Shown here: positions 50,101-62,100 of the stretch, in pieces
Layout of the letters: the number at the start of each line of letters is the position of its first letter
Numbering within the stretch: position 1 is the first letter of the stretch
DNA from: Diadema setosum
Lineage: Eukaryota > Echinodermata > Echinoidea > Diadematoida > Diadematidae
Assembly: GCA_033980235.1 (NCBI GenBank)
Contig: CM067069.1
Span: forward strand, 35,951,992 to 36,015,991
DNA: 64,000 nucleotides
Reading direction: 5' to 3'
Made by a program: the position numbers and the translations under genes
Notes under the pieces: model-generated
What the model saw: only the letters and a program-made list of their open reading frames with translations
Told to the model about the DNA's origin: nothing
Databases searched by the model: none

Positions 50101-53100
50101 TGTTTGTCTTAGGATATAGGTCAGCATGACACATTTCTTGACAGTGACAAAAAGTATGTTGCCATGGTAACAGCTCACATATTATGAGCCAAAATGATGG
50201 AAAAATTTGTGTTGCAAACTACTTCCTCAGTTTTTGCCCAATTTCCATGAAACTTGGTACAGATGTGTGCCTTTGGTTGTAGATGTGCAAGACGCATTTT
50301 TTGACAGTATCTGAAAGTACGTTGCCATGGTAACGGCATATTAATGGCAGAAGATCAAGGAAAGATCTTGCGGATTTAACTACTTCCTCAGTTTTTTGAC
50401 CAAAGCTTATGAAATGTTGCACACACCTTGATCTTGGTGGGAAGATGTGGAAGACATATTTTTCGGACGTGTCGGAAGCTGCGTTGCCATGGTAACGGCA
50501 TATAAATGGCAGAAGATCAAGGAAAGATCTTGCTTATTGAACTACTTCCTCTGTATTCGACTGAAGCTCATGAAATGTGGCACACACATTGGTCTTGGTG
50601 GGAAGATGTGCAAGACATATTTTTTGGACGTGTCGGAACCTGCGTTGCCATGGTAACGGCATATTAATGGCGGAAGATCAAGGAAAGATCTTGTGGATTG
50701 AACTACTTCCTCAGTTTTTGACAAAAGCTTATGAAATGTGGCGCACACAATAGTCTTGGTGGGAAGATGTGCAAGACATATTTTTCGGACGTGTCGGAAG
50801 CTGCGTTGCCATGGTAACGGCATTTAAATGGCAGAAGATCAAGGAAAGATCATTCCTTGGGTAAGACTGTCGTCACGGGGCGGGGGTATTAATCACCTTA
50901 AGTGATATTTCTAGTTCTTTATTTGCATATACAGTTTATAGTTTATTGAGATGTCCATTCTTTTTTTTATTATCTTTAAGTGTATGCTTTTTATCCCTTG
51001 ATGTAAGATTTTTCATTGGGAACATAATTATACAATGTATTTGGTTTATCATTCATGTTGTTTTAACAAAAACATGGATTTGGATTAATATTGACAACTA
51101 TCGATTGTACGAGTTTGGGTAAAGTCTGTAAAATGGATTTCATGACACTTCTTATGTCATGTGCTACAATTAAGATGAACTTGAAATATGTATAATTTTT
51201 AGTATGACAATGCATGAGTGGCAAATATTATGACTGTATGAGAACTGGCAAAAAAATAAAATCAAATGGGTATTGAAAAAATTGTATCGACATCTGCACA
51301 TACACTTTGTTTCAAAGACACATACACGCAATTTAATGTGTTGCTATTGAGACTCCTATTTTAATTTCTATCTTTTCTTTGATTTATTTAACGATTTCCA
51401 TTGAGATGAAAGGATTTGAACAGAAAGAATGATATTTTGTACTCTGTTTATCGTTATAAGTTGTTAATGTTTGGTTGATTGCATGAATTGTATCCGTAAG
51501 GTTAAAACTTCTAATGATAATATGCCTCAATTCTTTGAACAGCAACAATAATAACAATGATTTATCAGGTAATCATGAATCCAGGTTTTAATGTTTTGTA
51601 TCGTTTATTGACTTGATCCCATAGGATCTCGTCGCAATACCGAGTTTCATATGTGTGTTTATTTTCGCGTAGCTTTCGGTGCTGCAAAACTTTTGCTAGG
51701 GCCTAAGCTTACTACTAAACTTCGTTTTATTTCCGTCGTTTCTCACACCTCGTTTAGTACGATTTCTTCCATTTTATATCACTTTATCCGTTCCCTTTAT
51801 ACTTTGAAGTGTTTAAACGTAATTCTCTTAGTGTCTCGCACTGTTATTTTCGTAACGGCGATTTCTCCGCTTTGCTGCAATCGAAGCGACGGAGTTTGAT
51901 CCCAGCCGCTTCGATGTGCTATTTGTTGTCTTTTCTAAATATTTGTGTTGTTGGGAGGTGTTGATACTTTGTATTTGTTATTGAGTTTCCTAGGTATTTA
52001 TCTCGAGGGATTATACGTGTTTCTTAATGTTGATCATATATAGGAAAAGGCTAAAATGATCTTGAGTGATGTCTGATAGTGATGATAACTATGCTGGTGA
52101 CTGGTGTAAAAAGACGGCTTCCTGTGAATGCTTAGCGTACGTGACGTTTGTTTTATTTCCCTTTCCCTCTAGTCTTCTTTCCCCCTTACTCTTCTTTCCC
52201 CTCTCAAGAATGATTAAAAAAACAGAAATTACGTACACCTCACAACAAAACGAACCGTGTGCTATAGCAACTTTCGTAAAGTTAAATCTAAATGTTCAAT
52301 ATCAGCAAAGAATAAGGCGAAAACACGAATGACAACAAATAAAAGCGAAGAGATTGTGTATGCAGTCTCTTCCGGCTCGAAGAAACTTGACACCCCACCC
52401 CTCTCCCTTGTGGAAATTTCCACAAAAGCAGGTGCCACACCCAGGTGCGTGCCAGACGAAAGAATGCGCGCATTGGAATAAACAGCGTGTAAATATCCTG
52501 GAAATATCGATCGAAGAACCAGCTCATTAGTTGAATTAAAGGAATAATTCCAAAGATGTCATGATTCTATGTCTATAGCCTTTCTTTTGGCGCATAGTAG
52601 GGAACATCGAACAGTCGATTATAGTGTACTTGATCGAATATCTAATGTTCCCTGAACAATAAAAAAAGGATTGATTATTCAGTCAATTAAAAATGCAATC
52701 ACAGAAATACATGAAAGGTCTCGTATGCCCAGACAAATTCACTACGAGTAGGTCCAATGAGATGCAGTCATTACCTGGTTAGACAGCAAAATACAACGTG
52801 TAATGACAATTAATTTCAGTTCACGCGCATCAAAACTGCTTATTACTCTTCAAAGTTTTGGCTATCAACATTCGTTCGTGGGTGTATTTTGTTTGTTTGT
52901 TTTATTTGTTTGTTTTATGTGTTTTTCCCTCGTGAAAGACGTAATGATTTCTTCATATCGAACGTAAACTGCATGTTTACCGTAAACAAGCCATTCAGCT
53001 CAGCTCAGCTATGGCGCATTCGATCCATCGAACTTGCAGTAACCTATAGGCAGGAGCACATGGCGCAAATGAAGCCACGTGTTTGCACCACATCGGCGCT

Positions 53101-56100
53101 TCCACACACAGCGCGGCATTTTGCGATCATCGTTATAGCAGACTTTCCGATTCCAGTCAGGGTAAAAGGAATTGGAATACTTCGAAAAATACTGATGTTT
53201 AAAATCCAATAAAATGAAAAAAGCCTGAAAACAACGCATGATTATGTTTTGATAGTACATAATTGGAAACACAGACCAGAGTTTTGCATCCGCTCACACA
53301 GAAGCTCTCTTGAGAAGATCAAGCATTCCCCGTCCCCTGCTAGAAAGTGGAAGCTTCCATATAATCAGCCCAGAAAGTTTTTGGAGGTACAAACTTGCAC
53401 TTGTACACATTGCGAGAAAGCAATCAATCAACGCTGAACATTGCGTAGTTCAGAATCTTTAACGTGCTGGTGACCAGCTGGATGCTTCGGCATGTGTCAT
53501 AACGTTATGTTTAAAGCCTGTAGGCCTCATAGCAAAAAGAGGGAGATTGAAAAAATACAAATTCTGGTGGAAAATACGAATTTTGGAGCTGCTGAGTACT
53601 AATTTGTGCTTCCAAAGGTTGGCAGCTCTGTCGTATACGGAGCAGAATTTAACAGTTAGTCATTTTCAAATATAAAAGCAAACATCCGACATCTATTTTA
53701 TCATCGTACGGAGCCGAATGTCACTGCTGTCCACTTGCGAAAGTGAAATGAGTCATCTGACAATTATTTAATCATATCATACGGGGCCGAATTTTGAACG
53801 TCAAGGCAGACATCAGACAGCTTTTTTCTTGTGTGTGTGTGTGTGTTTTGTTTTGTTTTGTTTTTGTTTTGTTTTTTACCATCAAACGCAGCCGAATGTT
53901 ACTATTCATTTGTAAAATGTAATACACATGTAGCAAATATCCGACATTTATTTTAGCATAGTACGGAGCAGAATGTAACTGATATTCACTTCCAAACGTA
54001 AAAGCAATCATGTGACATTAATCATTTTGGCATCTTCCGGAGCCGAATGTTATTGCTATTTATTTGCGAAAGTACATAGCAATATAAATTATAAGCAAGC
54101 ATCCGACATTAAATCTAAACATCGTACGGAGTTGAATACTATTATCATTCATTTCCGAACGTCGAAGGGAGCTGATTGTTATTGTTATATTTCGAACGTA
54201 AAACCGAATATCAGACATTTATTTGGTTAATCATTTCCGAACGTCACAACAAACATGCGTTATTTATTTTAGCATCTTCCGGAGCTGAATGTTATTGCTA
54301 TTTACTCTTGAACATAAAAGCAATCATCAGACATTTATGTTATCATCGTATACGAAGTTGAATATAATTATATTCATTTCCAAACCATCGAACGCAGCTG
54401 AATGTTACTGTCATTCATTTCGAAATTTAAAAGCAAACATCCGACAGTTATTTTAGCATCTTATGGAGCAGAATATTACTGCTATTCACTTCCGAACATA
54501 AAAACAATAATCTGACATTTACTTTAGCATCTTCCGGAGCCGAATGCTATTGCTATTTACTTTCGAAAGTAAAAGCAATCATCCGTCATTTATTTTATTA
54601 TCGTACGGACTTGAATATTATTGTTATTCATTTCCGAACGTTAAAGGGCTCATTTGACATTTACCTTAGCATCTTCGGGAGCTGAATGTTACGGCTATTT
54701 ACTTTCGAACGTAAAAACAAATAAAAAAATATTTTATCATCGTACGGAGTTGAATACTATTGTTGTTCATTTCCGAACATCAAAGCACTCATTAAACATT
54801 AATTTTACCATCGGATGCAGCTGAATGTTACTGTTATTCATTTAGAAATTTAAAAGCAAACATCCAACAGTTATTTTAGCATCGTATGGAGCAGAATATT
54901 ACTGATATTCTCTTCCGAACGTAAAATCAATCATCTGACATTTATTATAGCATATTCCGGAGCCGAATGCTATTGCTATTTACTTTCGAAAGTAAAAGCA
55001 ATCACCCGTCATTTATTTATTATCGTACGGACTTGAATATTATTGTTATTCATTTCCGAACGTCTAAGGGATCATTCGACATTAACTTTAGCATCTTTGG
55101 GAGCTGAATATTATTGCTATTTACTTCCGAACGTAAAAGCAAACATCAGACATACATTGTATATTTTATCATCGTATATACGGAGTTGAATATTATTGTA
55201 ATTCATTCCGAACATCAAAGCAATCATTGAACATTAATTTCACCATCGAACGCTGCTGAATGTTAATGTTATTCATTTCTAAATTTAAAAGCAAACATCC
55301 AACCGATATTTTAGCATCGTATGGAGCAGAATATTACTGCTATTCACTTGCGAGCGTAAAAGCCATCATTTTGACATCCATTTTAGCATCTTCCGGAGCC
55401 GAATGTTATTGCTGTTTACTTCCGAAAGTATAAAAAAACAAACATCCGTCTTTTATTTTATCATCGTAGGGAGTTGAATATTTTTGTTATTCATTTCCAA
55501 ACGTCAAAGGGATCATTCGACATTTACTTAAGCATCTTCCGGAGCTGAATGTTATTGCTATTTACTTTCAAACGTAAGAGCAAACATCCGACATTTATCT
55601 TATCATCGTACGGAGTTGAATGTTATTATTATTCACTTCCGAACGCCAAAGCAAACATTCGGTATTTATTCTAGTATCATACGGAGTCAAATGTTACCGT
55701 GATTCATTTCCAAGATCTAAAGCAAACATGCGACATCTATTTTTGCATCTTATGGAGCCGATTGTTATCGCTGATCATTACCAAAAGTAAAGGCAAACAT
55801 CCGACTTTTGTGTGGCCCGATTGGGCCACCAAAATTTCAGTAATGAAATTATGTTGGCGCAGGTCGTTAAAAGTCGTGAATAGCAGACGCGGTGTCGGAT
55901 CCACGAGGCTAGATGATCGTAACCGATGTCCATATGTTCTAATAATTATTGATACTCGAGTGATGAACGCATGTGCACAACTTCCGCAGGTGTACTTCTT
56001 TAGAAAGAAACGAACAATCAAGGCAGTGGTCATCAGAGTGTGATCAAATCGAAAATCGAAAATCGGAATTTGATGAAAATGGGGAAAGTTGGAACTCCAT

Positions 56101-59100
56101 GAAATGTATTTTGATTGAGCGGTCAGAATAGAACTTGGTTAAATATAACGGGAATGTGCCCTTGAATACCCTCGTCCACCCTCGTCCAACACACGTCTAT
56201 CAAGACGCAAATTCCCTAGGATGGATTTCCCGTGCGGGCGGATGGACTCGTCCACTGAACGCGTATACCCGCGGGTACCCGCGGGGATACGCGTGAGTGG
56301 CCTCGTCCAGATCTCGGAAAAGCGTGACGTTTCCCGCGGTCGGCACTGTACATTGTAACTCTGCTCTTTCAAAAGCTGTTGTCGAAAGCGGCGCGGCAGC
56401 AGCGGCGGCACTACATACACTCACTGCGGCGGCTGAAATGGATCTGCAGCACGTAGCCGTAGGTCTAATACACATAAAGTTATGCAGTGTAGCGTGTGTT
56501 GTGATGGCCACGATGTTGATACGTTGTTTTTCCGTGCTGACTGTAGCGCGCATGGCCCTGATTTTATACAGCAAAGCGCTGTATGATGACATACGTTCGT
56601 TTGGCATCGCAATTTCCTTCTTTTTTCTTGAGAAACCACCATGAAAAAACAATGTATGTAAAGATACTTTCATTTGCCGTAACAGCGAAAATGCTTTCTT
56701 TGTCATTTCTATACGTATCTCAAGTTACGTTGTTTTGCCTAGCTGGAAACGGCAAAGTTGTGAAAAAGGTGTGTAAGATACGCTTTTTATCTCTGAAATG
56801 GTAAACATTTGAGAATTGAGACATTCACCATTAAAAAGAGCGCATTTTATTTAGGAGCCATATGCTCATAACTCAAAATGCCCAAATTTTGAGTTACGTT
56901 CCTTTGCCTTATCACGGCCGTGCTGTACTAGTATCCGTGGTCGGCGCGGTACTATAGGTAAGGTACACGTACATGTACGCGCACGCTAGCGCTGTGCAAA
57001 ATATGCCCCCCTCCGGAAGTGCCCTAGCCCAGGAAGTGCACTAAATCTTGACAAAAAAGCCACATCCGGGCCCTAGCCCAGGAAATGCACTAAATCTTGA
57101 CGAAAAAGCCACATCCGGGTACTTTTTACGTCATTGGCGATAGCGAGAATTGCATCTTATGAAGACTCAACCCATGAAGGTGTAGACCTACTTTTACATT
57201 TCTCTGTCAATTCTTTCAAACAGGGAAATTTGCTCTAGTTTCACTCGGAAAATAATATGCTCTTTAAGGCCCTGTCACACCTTTCGGGGCAAGCTACATG
57301 GGTTTGTTGCATGTAGAGTCTTTCTAGCATGCAGGGTAATTTTCTCCAGCGGACAAGGATTTTGGCAAGTTCCCAAGTGCGTGTACAAGCTGAAAGTGTG
57401 CTACTTACATGTATGTTCTACTTGCGTGTATTCCATGTGACTTGCATGCCATGCGCATGGGTGGTGCGCGAGAGCTTCAAAACTGATCTGTGATACGGGC
57501 GACATACACACACTGCAAAGTTCCTGTGTTACATCTGTGTGTTAGTTGTGTGTTGCTTATGTGGTGCGGCTGCTACGGACCTCCTACTGGTGTTCTGCAT
57601 GGACCTCTGCGGACAATCCCCAGAGACTCTTCCAGAATAAGCTTTGAGCATGCTCAAGGCCCTGTCACACCTTTCCGGGTAAGCGGTGCTTGTGGCATGC
57701 GGGGAACAATTTTTTATTCCCCCGAGGTCCCAGCAGATGGCCAGCACCTGACAGTACCTATTTATTTCCAGGGTATTGGTACACTCGGTGAGGTAACCCT
57801 TTTAACCTTCGCAGTGAATGAGACTTGTCATGTTCTTGGTATGTCTTTGAGATAACAATGCAAGCATTTTTGTCTTGTCTATTCATTCCACACACCTGCC
57901 CCAAGACCCCAGTGCACCTGAAGAATGCATCTTGGCTCCAAACTTCAGGCAGCCCCATGTGAGTGCAAGTCAGGTGGAGGCACAACAGATTGGCTTTTGC
58001 ACCTTTGACTCCAGCCAAGCAAGGTATGAAGTTCATGTTGTTTGGCTTCTCTCAGCAAGAGCAAAGACATCCAAGCAGAGATCCAACGTGGAAGTAAATC
58101 TCAAAGCGTCGTCGAGACGTTCAGCAGCAAGGCGGGAGGTTGTCATCATACTGCAAGCAGCTGCAGCGGTCCCATGGAATGTTGTCAGTGAAGCTGATAT
58201 TGGACATCTCACAATCATGGTAATCTTTGTCATTTCAAATATACATGTATGGGGATGAAAACAATTTTTTTTTTCATTCTGTTAAACATGTCTCGCTCTT
58301 AACACAGTGTATTACATTTTACAACCAATATTCTGCAAGATTTTTATTTCTGTGAATTTCGCGAGTCAGGTGCTATTCATGAAATTAAAGACACATGAAA
58401 ATAATGACTCTGATCCCGATATGAATGTGATGCACATGTATACATTACTCCGTTCAGTACAGTACACCACGATCACAAATTTAACCACTCGGGAAATCAT
58501 CGGGAAGTCCGATTCGCGAAAATTTGACTCGCCCAATGTATGGTGCATATAGTAATGTAAAGCCTGAAATGTTTCATGAACTGTGATAAGATGGCAATGA
58601 CAGTGATGATGTTATATTAAGGTACATTTGGTTGTTCTGAGTTTTTGTCAGTTTTCCTTGCCAAGTTTAATCATAAAAGGCAAGGTGCAGGTCAGGCCTA
58701 ACCCTAAATATGAGATAGTTGAGATAAAGGGGCAAAGATCCAAAGGCATTTGAGCAAAAAAAAAAACAAAAAACAACAACAACAACAAAATAAAAACAAC
58801 AACAACAGCAGCAACAAAAATCACACTTTGACAGTACTTTGCAATAAATTCTTCCTTTGGTGAAACTTACTAGATGTGCACCTCCTGATGGCATAGGTCA
58901 GGTTCAAATGTGGGTTTGTTTATACCAAGGTGACCTTTCTAAGGGTTAATGAAAAGTACTAAACTTATTATTCTTACAATATAGTAAGAACAACCAATTC
59001 ACAACTCATACATGTACCATGGATCCTCATTATAAATGTCCTATTTCTTTTAAATTCTCTTCTTTTTATATAATAAGGACATTTCAGTTGCCACAAACAG

Positions 59101-62100
59101 CTTGTTTTATAAGGTTTCTACAATAATGTATGTTTAAAGTGTAAGTCAAGTTTCATGATCAGTCAAATCTGGCAAGGGTCAAAAGTGAAAGGGTTATTGA
59201 ACTTCTGTGAAAGGACCTGTACTAGCATTGATGAGGGATCACCAAAGTTATGCCACAGTTGATTGTCAGGCGGGTACAAGAAATATGCACACACTCAAAA
59301 AAGCAAACAAAGAAATAAGGGTAATACACATTTGCTGGTATCATGTAAGGGCAAATTTAAGGTGGTGGTGGGGGGGGGGGGGGGAGATGTAGAGTGATAC
59401 CTGTGGGCTGCCTGTAAAGAGCACCTTAGTTTCAGACTACTTTCAGTTTGCCTATTTAATGTGTTTGCTCCTTGTAGAGTGTCACACTTTCTTTGTGCAT
59501 TATCCCAAGAAACTTTTTTTTTTTTAAATGTACTTTCAAAAAAGCACTTGTTACAAAATGTTTTCTTTCATGCTGAGATTTGTGTCATTGTTTTCCCTGT
59601 AGAGTCCTCATGATGTCAACACAGATGGGGTAACTTTTCCCAGATATTCAATTGTGAGAGAAAACATCCCAGCAACAGGTGACTCTCTTCTTAGATGGGC
59701 TCAAGAGAAGTATGGTGCAGTCGTCTCATTCACGGAGGCCATCCTTGTGAACAGGTTTGACATCACCATTGGAAAAGCAAGTAAGTTTAGAAATTCATGT
59801 GATTAAAAATCTTTTACATCAATTTACCTGTCACTTTGATTTTCATAACATTGTGCATACAGCATTATACAAATTGTGAATACACTGTAGTTGTCTATTT
59901 CACTCTTCAAGACAAAATTTTGTGACTTTTCTTGGTCATTTGCTTGTGAGAGTCAGTTTTGGAAGTCAAATTGATGATAACTACAGTCAAACCTGTCTGT
60001 AGTGGCCACCCAAGGGAAACAAAAAGAGTTGCCATTATAGATAGGTGGCCACTCTAGACAGGTTATCCGTCTTTTGTGTGCATTACCTATATGTACACGT
60101 ATCATCATTGTTTACATCTATAAGTGAAGAGTTCGTTTGCAAAAACCGATAAGTCCATATTTGCCAAATGGAGATATTTGCGATTAAAGGTCAAGAAAAA
60201 TAAAGAGAATAATAAGAAAATTTTTGCTTCTTTTGACCATAAGTTTAAAAATATACCTTTATATGTAGTGACCAATATATCATTTGAAAGGTATTATTTT
60301 GTACTTTATGACAGAGACCATACCAAAATTTTAAAAAATGGAACTTATTGATTTTTGCAAACAAACTCTTCAAGTACTTACATTTACGTGTATACGTATG
60401 CACACATATGTTTCATGCATTGAACAGTGTTTATCAAGTCGTTGCTCAGTAGCATGTGTACAGTCGTGAAGAAAGCTTTACACTAGTGCATTGACTGGCA
60501 CAGCTACAAAGCAGGAAAACACACTGAATTATCTGCTTGGCTACCGTTTCATGTGGGTCTGTGGGCGCTATACTCAGGACTAGTCTTCAATGGGTTAAAT
60601 ATTCAAAACAATTTATAACTCTATTCAAAGAGACTATCCCAACCTATCTAAATACTGGAAATAAAGCACACACTCTAGAAAAGTGTGTTTTGAGAAAAGA
60701 GGGTTTAAAGCAGAGGGCCAGGCCCTATGTGAGCTCTTAATCTGATGGAGCTGTGCTCTGTGCAAGTAATTGGGACAAAAAAAAAAAACCAAAAAAAAAA
60801 AAAACCAAAATGTAAAACTTCATAGCAACATTAAAAGGGATTATCAGATTAAGCTGAAATTTATCAAGGTCTGTTAGCACATTCTATCCATTACTAGTGC
60901 CAACTTTCAAAGTTGCAGCATAATCTTTTCAGAAAGTATTAGAGTTGAAAGTGAAGAGTGTGTAAGGGTTTTAAAGAAATAAAAGGGGACTCTTAGCACA
61001 CTATTCTACACAAAAATTTTTGTAGAAAAACTGTTAAAAACACAACTTCCCCTTTGCTGTACGTATGATCCCAGTCTTTAGAATAATGAAGAAGAAAAAT
61101 TGCCCTTTCAGAAAATATCATAAACTCAAGATTGATCAGGTTGACTCGTTTCACCTATATTAAGTCCCCACACAAAATCAGTGCATGGGACTTTTTGTTC
61201 GTTTTGTGATGCATGGTCATATATCGTCACTGGGGCGACAAGACCTTGTATCCGACTATTTATTCGTTTTGTGATGCACGGTCATATATCGTCACTGGGG
61301 CGACAAGACCTTGTATCCAGTGTCATATCTAGGGAAAACGGCGCCCGGGGCAAGCACGAAAATTGCTCCCCTAATTTCTGAAAAAGTGTTCAACCCCAGC
61401 CCCATCCCAGTAGGGACTTAAAAAAAAGTCCACATGATATGCTTTTTCAAGCACTTAAAAAGGGGTCTTTTGAGGGTGATTTAAATGTAATAAATTTTGA
61501 TAAATTTTGGCCAACGAGTGCAGCTCGCGAGCTGAAAATTTTTGTACTTCAGCTTACAAAACATGGAATTCTTGTCATTTTTTTTTTTAATTAAATCTTA
61601 CAATTCTAATCAAGATATAGTGACGTCCTTATAGATAACAATTTATACCAACAAACTGAAGACTTGAAAAAATACTCTAAATTAGTACAAGCGATTTTCT
61701 GAAAAAGTGTTCAACCCCAACCCCATCCCGGTAGAGACTTTAAAAGAAAGTCCACATGATATGCTTTTTCAAGCACTTGAAAGGGGTCTTTTGAGTGTGA
61801 TTTAAATGTAATAAATTTTGATAGATTTTGGCGAGCAAATTTTGGCGGTCAAAGCACTGTAGTGAATAGGACAGCCTTTCCTTTGACATGCCATGGTGGC
61901 TTCATTTTTGGAGTAAGACAGTAGGAATTTGGACAGGACATCACTTAACCCATTATTTAACCATTAATTCAAGAAAAGCCATTTTCACCGAAATTTCAGA
62001 TACAAGGTCTTGTCACTCCAGTGATGATATAGACTTAAATGGTATTGTTACCATTGGGACCAATGATTTAAAAAAATGTTCCCACGTTACACATGCTTTG

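Larger units (their letters stand above)
48163..57151. mobile_element. Insert V: 9-kb TIR element filling intron 3
   Basis: AATTCTCGCTATCGCCAATG followed by ACGTAAAAAGTACCCGG is present at 48163 and inverted at 57151. Subterminal regions share AACGTAACTCA words on both sides. A decayed THAP domain lies near the left end, so V may derive from a P-like or Kolobok-like transposon. The target duplication is not evident. V carries a tandem X-box repeat, a 1.6-kb dispersed repeat and a satellite. Confidence 0.65.

Noticed and set aside
56200..56706. 168-residue minus-strand frame in V
   Set aside because: GC-rich local composition keeps several frames open on both strands. No domain or start signal, and it spans a near-palindrome.
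57490..57855. 121-residue frame just before exon 4, first considered as a betaglycan exon
   Set aside because: Exon 3 joins exon 4 at 57,906 with matching phase and gives the expected VGDD-PSAPEEC join. This frame has no family resemblance and overlaps a repeat terminus.
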